A stretch of 8,962 nucleotides of DNA from the NCBI GenBank assembly GCA_003162255.1, contig PMMJ01000551.1, positions 11,036-19,997 on the forward strand, read 5' to 3'. Below, piece by piece: positions 4,438 through 8,962 of this stretch. Numbering within the stretch: the stretch's first letter is position 1; the number at the start of each line of letters is the position of its first letter. Position numbers and translations under genes: made by a program. This stretch comes from Acidobacteriaceae bacterium. Lineage in GTDB: Bacteria > Acidobacteriota > Terriglobia > Terriglobales > Acidobacteriaceae. The notes beneath the pieces were generated by a model that saw nothing but the letters and a program-made list of their open reading frames with translations, did not search any database and was not told the origin of the DNA.

Positions 4438-5922
4438 CTATCTGCGCCTCAGGTCCTTGTGGCAACTGGAGCAGAAAACGGCGTTGTTGGCCTGGTCCTT
4501 CACCAGTAAATCCGGCTGCGCCGAAGCGTGCGGCTGGTGGCAAGACATGCAGTTAATCTGCGCCCGCAGCTTGGTGATGTCGCTCGGATCGACCACGTCG
4601 GCAACCGGATGGCCGTCCACCGGATGCCCGCGCCCATACTTCAGCGGCAGCACGACCGCCTTGTTTTTGATGAAGTAGTCCTCGGGAAGCTTCACGTGCC
4701 CGTCAAGAATGGTGATCAGGTGTTCGGCTTCGAGCTTCTTCGGCGGCTCAGCGTCGGGCCCGTGGCATTCGAGGCATATCGTATCGGGTTTCTTGGTGCG
4801 CAACAGGTGATCGTTGTCGCCGCCATGGGGCTCATGGCAGATCGCGCAGCCCTGTTGAAACGCCGGTTGATGGACGTGTGCCTTCTTGAACTCGTCCGCT
4901 TGCTCGCTGTGGCAGGCCAGACAGGCGCTGACCGGATCCGGATGCAGGAAGCCCGGAGTTTTGCCGGCATGGGGATTATGGCAAGCCACGCATTCTCCCT
5001 GAGCTCCGGGATGCGGCACCTTGGCCTTGTCGATCTTCTCCACCTGATCGCTGTGACAGGTGGCGCAGAGCGCTCTGGTGTCGGCGTTGGTCAGCACAAC
5101 TTTGCCGTCCTTCGCAGGCTCGTGGCAGATCTCGCAGGTCCTGTCGGCAAATGGCGGATGGATAAACTTCTGCATCAGCTTCGGCTGCGCCGACTGGTGA
5201 GGATCGTGGCACTGCGTACATGTGGCCGTGGCAAACGGCTGTCCGCGATGAGCCTTGATCAGGGCCTCATCCTTGACATCGTGGCAATCGATGCAGAGCG
5301 CGGGGACGGCCTTGGTCAGGTGATAGTCGAATTCCTGTTTCTTCTTTTCGCCGACTTTGTGCGTCACATGGCAGGTCTCGCATCCCATGTCGAGGGCGGC
5401 GTGCCGGCTGCCTTTTTCGGGGACGTTCACACCCTGATTGTGGCAATCCAGACAGAGGTTCTTGCCCTTCTCTCCAGACGTCGGTTTCAGCAACTGATTC
5501 TTGTTGTCGGAAGTATGCGGGTCGTGACATTTAATGCAGTCGCGCACTGCGGGCGGATGGACCGTTCCTTTGAGCGACGCCGCGTCCTTGTCGGTGTGGC
5601 AGGTGAGACAGAGTGATTGCGGAGTCGTAGTGATCAGCTTTATGCGCGTAATATCTTTGTTGACCCGCACCTCATGGCAGCTCAAACAGCCCGTCGCGAT
5701 GGCGGAATGGACGAACTTGCCTTTCGACTTATCCTCGTGGCACTCGAGGCACTTCTTCGCGTCGACGTTCTGCTCCAAAGGAACGGGGTGAACGGCAGCG
5801 GTAGCGCGCGAAAGCAGAAGCGCCATCACGGCAAACAGAATCAGGACATCGATCCCAAGACTGCGGCCGCTGCGATTGACGGCCTTCTTGCAGAACCAGA
5901 TGCGATGGGGGAGCAGTCTCAC
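4438..5922 (-). CDS. Sixteen-heme c-type cytochrome with doubled CxxCH repeats
   Basis: From the chosen GTG at 5922 the protein has 494 residues. A basic region (FCKKAVNRSGRS) and hydrophobic stretch (DVLILFAVMALLLSRATAA) form a signal peptide cut near 43. Sixteen CxxCH motifs start at residues 58, 79, 105, 129, 157, 181, 210, 235, 263, 286, 311, 334, 359, 383, 458 and 484. Many are preceded by a His 7-11 residues earlier (HPPAVRDC, HAALDMGC, HPGAQGEC) and several read CHDPH or CHNPH, giving distal ligands and the alternating spacing of doubled-CxxCH domains. A 70-residue heme-free insert separates hemes 14 and 15. It should be a periplasmic or outer-membrane-associated electron wire. No lipobox is evident. 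The frame stays open to ATG 6030, but the upstream part lacks a signal sequence at its start and lacks a ribosome-binding site, whereas GTG 5922 has GGAGG at 4 bases. It is the first gene of the minus-strand cluster. Confidence 0.9.
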   Translation of the reverse strand: MRLLPHRIWFCKKAVNRSGRSLGIDVLILFAVMALLLSRATAAVHPVPLEQNVDAKKCLECHEDKSKGKFVHSAIATGCLSCHEVRVNKDITRIKLITTTPQSLCLTCHTDKDAASLKGTVHPPAVRDCIKCHDPHTSDNKNQLLKPTSGEKGKNLCLDCHNQGVNVPEKGSRHAALDMGCETCHVTHKVGEKKKQEFDYHLTKAVPALCIDCHDVKDEALIKAHRGQPFATATCTQCHDPHQSAQPKLMQKFIHPPFADRTCEICHEPAKDGKVVLTNADTRALCATCHSDQVEKIDKAKVPHPGAQGECVACHNPHAGKTPGFLHPDPVSACLACHSEQADEFKKAHVHQPAFQQGCAICHEPHGGDNDHLLRTKKPDTICLECHGPDAEPPKKLEAEHLITILDGHVKLPEDYFIKNKAVVLPLKYGRGHPVDGHPVADVVDPSDITKLRAQINCMSCHQPHASAQPDLLVKDQANNAVFCSSCHKDLRRR

Positions 5923-5926
5923 ACAG

Positions 5927-5931
5927 CCTCC
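5927..5931 (-). promoter_or_regulatory. Ribosome-binding site supporting the GTG start of the 16-heme gene
   Basis: GGAGG on the minus strand is followed by CTGT and then GTG at 5922-5920. Neither in-frame ATG upstream (5994, 6030) has a comparable purine tract. A start at 5922 places the basic residues and hydrophobic core at normal signal-peptide positions. Confidence 0.6.
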
Positions 5932-6004
5932 GAACGGTTGCCTCTGCACGAAAGTAGCCGTATCGCGAAATGACAGTTGCGAATTGCCAGTCATGTCTAA
6001 CTGA

Positions 6005-6024
6005 CTCAACAAAAGCAAGTTGAG
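6005..6024 (-). repeat. Inverted repeat in the 16-heme gene leader
   Basis: CTCAAC (6005-6010) and GTTGAG (6019-6024) are perfect arms around 8 bases. It lies about 83-102 bases upstream of the GTG start. It may be a small hairpin in the leader RNA or an operator; there is no T-run of terminator type. Confidence 0.35.
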
Positions 6025-6058
6025 AATCATATTCGATCTGGTCCGGGAAGCACTGGGC

Positions 6059-6068
6059 CATAATTATG
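6059..6068 (-). promoter_or_regulatory. Possible -10 element within a 10-bp palindrome
   Basis: CATAATTATG is a perfect palindrome, so both strands read CATAAT, five of six bases of the TATAAT consensus. On the minus strand (6068-6063) it would start transcription near 6055, giving a leader of roughly 130 bases for the 16-heme gene. No good TTGACA-like -35 is present at 17 bases on either strand, so an activator would be needed or the call is wrong. Confidence 0.25.
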
Positions 6069-6102
6069 AGCCTTGCATGGGCCTTCTGCCACAGCGTCAT
6101 CA

Positions 6103-6211
6103 GTGAAATGCCCCAAAGGGGAAGCATGGGCACCACTTCGAAAAGCCTCGCTGCGCCCGTCACAAGGCTGAGCGAGAGTCATCACCGGCCCATGTGATGT
6201 GTGAAATGCCC
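6103..6211. repeat. Short direct and inverted repeats in the divergent control region
   Basis: GTGAAATGCCC occurs at 6103-6113 and again at 6201-6211, 98 bases apart. CATGGGC occurs at 6076-6082 and 6125-6131 and, inverted, at 6188-6194. An 11-base exact repeat within about 110 bases is unlikely by chance, so these may be binding sites for one regulator of the divergent units, but their spacing is not a simple multiple pattern. Confidence 0.4.
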
Positions 6212-6352
6212 GCCGAACTATGCGCGGTTGCGCCATATCGCCCAAAGCAGTGTTCGTGACGATTGCCGTTTCGTCCGCTAAGTCATTCTGAATCTGTTGG
6301 TTACTCCCTGTCGCTTGTCTGGCGTGGAACTTGCATTTCAAGCTTGGGAACA

Positions 6353-6360
6353 GGGAGAGG
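6353..6360 (+). promoter_or_regulatory. Ribosome-binding site that decides the resB start
   Basis: GGGAGAGG is followed by ATTA and the ATG at 6365. The upstream in-frame ATG at 6263 has no purine tract and would add 34 residues with no counterpart in the usual ResB N-terminus, which begins just before the first membrane helix. Confidence 0.75.
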
Positions 6361-6364
6361 ATTA

Positions 6365-7840
6365 ATGGCCGTAGCTTTACGCTCAGTCGCTCACAAAACG
6401 TGGAGCACCCTTGCTTCCATCCAGACCGGCGTGGTTCTCTTGATCCTGGTCGTGATCCTCTCGGCGGTTGGAACCATTGTGCTGCAACGGCCAGTCACCG
6501 AGCCCGACGAGATTCAGAACGCCTACTCCCCACACGCCCTCCGCATACTGGACGCGGTCGGGTTGACCGATGTATTTCACGCCTGGTGGTTCCTCGGATT
6601 GATGTTGCTGGTCAGCCTCTGTATCGTGGCGGCTTCCGTCGATCGTTTCCCCAACTCGTGGCGCTACTTCTCGCGCCCGTACAAGTATCCCGATGAAAGC
6701 TTCCGCCGCGCCCTGCGTCCGCAGAAATCGCTGCCTATCCCGGACGAAGAATCCGGGCTGGTGGCGGCCGGACGGGCACTGCATTCGCTGGGATTCAAAC
6801 CCGAGCGCGTCATTCCCCGTCTCACACCGAAAGCCTCCCGCGACGATCACTTCGGAATTTTCGCCGAACGGCACCGCATCTCCGAGCTGGCGGTATATAT
6901 CGTCCACGCCAGCCTGCTGCTAATTTTCTTCGGCACCATCGTGGACGGTCTCTGGGGCTGGCGTGGCACGCTCAATCTGAACGAGGGACAGACCTCCAAT
7001 ATCGTCGAATTGCGCGACGGCTCGACGCGCACGCTGCCCTTCGCCATTCGCTGCGATGCCGCCGGTCAGGAGAATTACCAGGACGGCACTCCCAAGAAGT
7101 GGTGGTCGAAGCTCGCCGTGGTAGCAGACGGACGGGACGTAGAGAAGAAAGAAATTGTGGTGAACGATCCGCTTCTCTACAGCGGTGTCCGCTTCTACCA
7201 ATCGAGTTACGGCCCGAACGGCAAGGTCGACAAGCTGCTACTGATCGCGGCTCCGAGCAACGGTTCTGGCGCGAAGCAGACCATCGGGCTGGCGGTGAAC
7301 GATACCGTTCCACTCGACGCCAATACCACGGTGCGTTTCGCCGAATTCATTCCCGATTACGCTGTTCGCGACGGGCAGGTCTACCGCAAATCGAACGAGC
7401 TGGAAAATCCGGCAGCGCACCTGATCGTAACTTCGAAAAGCACCGGGCAAGACTTCGACGTGTGGTTCCCGCCCATGGACGGAGTTGCCGACAACTCGAA
7501 GGCGCCCTACCTGTTCCAGGCCACCGATCTCAAGATGGGCCACTTCACGGGATTACAGGTTTCGCACGAACCGGGACAGTGGGGCGTTTGGTCAGGCGTA
7601 GTGCTGTTGGGTGTTGGCCTGGCATTCGTGTTCTACGTAGTGCACATGCGATTTTGGGCGGTGCCAGTCTGCGATCCAAAGACGGGCCAATGCGCGCTCT
7701 GGATCGGCGGAACTGCGAATCGCAACCGGGACGCGTTCGAGCAGCGCTTCAACGATCTCGTGGCAGGAGTGGAAGCGGAACTGAAACTAATTCCCACGGC
7801 CGCTCCGAGCGAACCAGTCGCGACCGCCGTTGAAAATTAG
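6365..7840 (+). CDS. resB: Cytochrome c biogenesis protein ResB (CcsB/Ccs1), system II heme handling
   Basis: This 491-residue inner-membrane protein works with CcsA to move heme to the outer face of the inner membrane and present apocytochrome for ligation at CxxCH. Four membrane helices are visible: about 20-40 (GVVLLILVVILSAVGTIVL), 73-92 (WWFLGLMLLVSLCIVAA), 175-195 (containing VHASLLLIFFGTI) and 407-428. His181 in the third and His427 in the fourth (FVFYVVHMRFW) match the conserved ResB histidines. The large periplasmic domain between helices 3 and 4 carries the family hallmark IVVNDPLLYSGVRFYQSSYG (265-284). The cytosolic tail has WIGGTANRNRDAFEQRF, usual for the family, and a less usual Cys pair (C436, C443). 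ccsA begins 59 bases downstream, so the two form an operon. It diverges from the 16-heme gene, which fits a dedicated supply of heme ligation for the neighbouring cytochromes. Confidence 0.95.
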   Translation: MAVALRSVAHKTWSTLASIQTGVVLLILVVILSAVGTIVLQRPVTEPDEIQNAYSPHALRILDAVGLTDVFHAWWFLGLMLLVSLCIVAASVDRFPNSWRYFSRPYKYPDESFRRALRPQKSLPIPDEESGLVAAGRALHSLGFKPERVIPRLTPKASRDDHFGIFAERHRISELAVYIVHASLLLIFFGTIVDGLWGWRGTLNLNEGQTSNIVELRDGSTRTLPFAIRCDAAGQENYQDGTPKKWWSKLAVVADGRDVEKKEIVVNDPLLYSGVRFYQSSYGPNGKVDKLLLIAAPSNGSGAKQTIGLAVNDTVPLDANTTVRFAEFIPDYAVRDGQVYRKSNELENPAAHLIVTSKSTGQDFDVWFPPMDGVADNSKAPYLFQATDLKMGHFTGLQVSHEPGQWGVWSGVVLLGVGLAFVFYVVHMRFWAVPVCDPKTGQCALWIGGTANRNRDAFEQRFNDLVAGVEAELKLIPTAAPSEPVATAVEN

Positions 7841-7842
7841 AT

Positions 7843-7881
7843 GAGAACTAAAGCTGAGAACTAAAGTAGGGAACTGAACCG
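7843..7881 (+). repeat. Degenerate 13-base tandem repeat between resB and ccsA
   Basis: Three units start at 7843, 7856 and 7869. GAGAACTAAAG is identical in the first two and degenerates to GGGAACTGAAC in the third. The array fills most of the 59-base spacer and ends 7 bases before the GGAGG ribosome-binding site of ccsA (7889-7893). It could be replication slippage. The first unit also contains a 7-codon ATG-to-TAA reading frame (7841-7864), which I do not regard as a gene. Confidence 0.6.
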
Positions 7882-7899
7882 CCTCATTGGAGGGTGTCA

Positions 7900-8962
7900 A
7901 TGGCACAAGCAAAAGCCGAGCAGCAGCAACCGGCAACCGGCACGACCCTGATCGTCATGGTCGGATTGGCAATCGTGTTTCTGCTGTTCATCGCATTTCT
8001 GAACGTGGTCAAGAGCGGCAACCTCTTCAATGAGACGAACCTGCTCTTTGCTACTCTTATTTTCTACTCCGGCGCCGGCGCGCTGTATCTGGGATTTGGT
8101 GTCACCGGCATCGAGTCGTACGTAAAGTTCGCCTCGCTCGCCACCGGACTGGGATTGATCGCCAACACCGCCGCCATTGCTCATCGCTGGTACGAAGCCG
8201 GACATGCGCCATTTTCAAGCGTTTACGAAATGCTGCTCAGCTTCGTGTGGACGCTGGCCGTGCTCACGCTGGTGGCCGAAAAGAAATATGGCGTGAAGGT
8301 TATTGGCACAGTCACCATGCCGGTGGCGATTGTTGGAGTGGTGTTGATGCAATTGCTGCGCACCGAAGTGCATCCCCTGGTGCCCGCGCTGCAATCGACC
8401 TGGCTGCACGTCCACGTCACGCTAGCCATGCTCGCCTATGCAGCCTGTGCTCTCAGCTTTGCTCTGGCCATGATGTTTCTGATCCAGGACAACCTGAAGA
8501 CCGAGACCTTCCTCGCCGTGACCAGTGCCAGCACGCTCGCCATTTACGCCAGCATCGTTGTAACGCGCTTCGAGAAGTGGGGCGGCCTGAGTCTGGCAGC
8601 GTGGAATCCGGAAGCGAAGGCGGAAGTCTTCCTCTCCAGGAACGTTCGTTTGTTCGTCACCATTCCCGACCTCGGCTGGCTAATGACTCTCACGCTTTTA
8701 GTGGTCGCATCGCCGCTGGTTTTCTACGGCCTCGCGCGCTGGAAGAACAACGACAGTTTTCTGACGCTCGCCAATCGCGCCGTCTTCCTCAGCATTCTCC
8801 TCCAGGTGATGGCTCTGGTCATTTTTGTGCTGCGCGCCCGTGATGGCCGCTATCCGTCGCTCGACGCCGACGGATTATTCCCGACAAGTCTCGCCGCCAG
8901 TCCCTTCATACTGTCGGGTGTGGTAGGCGGCGTCTTTATTTCTCTCCTTTATCTGTTACTGG
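7900..8962 (+). CDS. ccsA: Cytochrome c biogenesis protein CcsA/ResC, system II, N-terminal 354 residues (cut by window edge)
   Basis: The frame is open to the window end, so the C-terminus is missing. GGAGG (7889-7893), 6 bases before the ATG, supports the start. The protein is a polytopic inner-membrane partner of ResB in heme export and ligation. Helices are visible at about 16-36, 48-68, 75-95, 110-127, 133-153, 170-195, 204-223, 255-277, 292-311 and 332-354. Family features are RWYEAGHAPFSSVYEMLLSF (96-115) and EVHPLVPALQSTWLHVHVTL (156-175) with the conserved first external His in WLHVHV. The WWD heme-binding segment that normally follows soon after is not seen. A distant look-alike, WGGLSLAAWNPE (227-238), lies there instead, followed by at least 115 residues with more helices. 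The true WWD may be beyond the window after an insertion, or it may be degenerate here. Confidence 0.9.
   Translation, partial: MAQAKAEQQQPATGTTLIVMVGLAIVFLLFIAFLNVVKSGNLFNETNLLFATLIFYSGAGALYLGFGVTGIESYVKFASLATGLGLIANTAAIAHRWYEAGHAPFSSVYEMLLSFVWTLAVLTLVAEKKYGVKVIGTVTMPVAIVGVVLMQLLRTEVHPLVPALQSTWLHVHVTLAMLAYAACALSFALAMMFLIQDNLKTETFLAVTSASTLAIYASIVVTRFEKWGGLSLAAWNPEAKAEVFLSRNVRLFVTIPDLGWLMTLTLLVVASPLVFYGLARWKNNDSFLTLANRAVFLSILLQVMALVIFVLRARDGRYPSLDADGLFPTSLAASPFILSGVVGGVFISLLYLLL

Larger units (their letters stand above)
5923..6364. promoter_or_regulatory. Divergent control region between the 16-heme cytochrome and resB
   Basis: These 442 bases separate two outward-facing transcription units and must hold both promoters unless the cytochrome starts further upstream at one of its in-frame ATGs (5994 or 6030). 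Seen here are a CTCAAC/GTTGAG inverted repeat (6005-6024), a 10-bp palindrome CATAATTATG (6059-6068), a CCCC-AAA-GGGG hairpin (6111-6121), an 11-base direct repeat GTGAAATGCCC (6103-6113 and 6201-6211), three CATGGGC copies in two orientations, and ATCAC/GTGAT (6181-6198). No clear sigma-70 pair or sigma-54 site with correct GG-N10-GC spacing and flanks was found. The resB frame is also open back to ATG 6263, but that extension has no protein-like features. Confidence 0.6.

Noticed and set aside
4528..5616. 362-residue plus-strand open frame opposite the 16-heme cytochrome
   Set aside because: It is the antisense of a gene with strong repeated CxxCH coding and codon structure; the protein has no recognisable domain, and GC-rich genes commonly leave long antisense frames open.
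6065..6083. Sigma-54 promoter for the 16-heme gene
   Set aside because: A GG-N10-GC spacing can be drawn on the minus strand, but the flanking TGGCAC and TTGCA bases are mostly absent.
6027..6341. Minus-strand frames in the divergent control region
   Set aside because: Short frames with no ribosome-binding site or recognisable sequence; the region is better explained as regulatory.

Overview
The window reads as a chromosomal electron-transfer locus from an acidobacterium-like Gram-negative bacterium. That placement is inference from the style of the proteins (the 6-bladed NHL propeller, the glycine- and tyrosine-rich outer-membrane protein, system II cytochrome c maturation); no rRNA or marker gene is present. 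The DNA is moderately GC-rich by eye. I see no transposase, integrase, CRISPR array, tRNA or rRNA.

Layout. Everything from 1 to about 5922 is on the minus strand, so transcription runs right to left: a 16-heme c-type cytochrome (4438-5922), an exported NHL beta-propeller (3145-4404) 33 bases behind it, a 397-base gap holding several hairpins, an exported tetraheme cytochrome (1827-2747), a strong intrinsic terminator (1778-1811), an exported SurA/parvulin-type folding factor (716-1738), a 288-base gap with two adjacent inverted repeats, and the N-terminus of a predicted outer-membrane beta-barrel protein cut off by the left edge (1-427). On the plus strand, diverging from the 16-heme gene across a 442-base control region, are resB (6365-7840) and ccsA/resC (7900 to beyond 8962), the two halves of the system II machine that attaches heme to CxxCH motifs.

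How they may work together. ResB-CcsA would carry heme across the inner membrane and ligate it to the 20 CxxCH sites encoded next door. The 16-heme protein could relay electrons through the periplasm, the beta-barrel could provide or help build an outer-membrane passage, the tetraheme protein could be the terminal surface or extracellular carrier, and the propeller and folding factor could be assembly proteins. A small tetraheme cytochrome with an NHL propeller, a prolyl-isomerase-like chaperone, a large multiheme cytochrome and a beta-barrel is reminiscent of Geobacter loci for extracellular cytochrome filaments (OmcE/OmcS type). This is the most interesting hypothesis in the window, but it rests on gene content and motifs, not on demonstrated homology.

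The non-coding DNA is also informative: a terminator and a second hairpin between the tetraheme gene and its putative chaperone, a structured leader before the tetraheme gene, operator-like inverted repeats before the beta-barrel gene, and repeated short motifs in the divergent control region.
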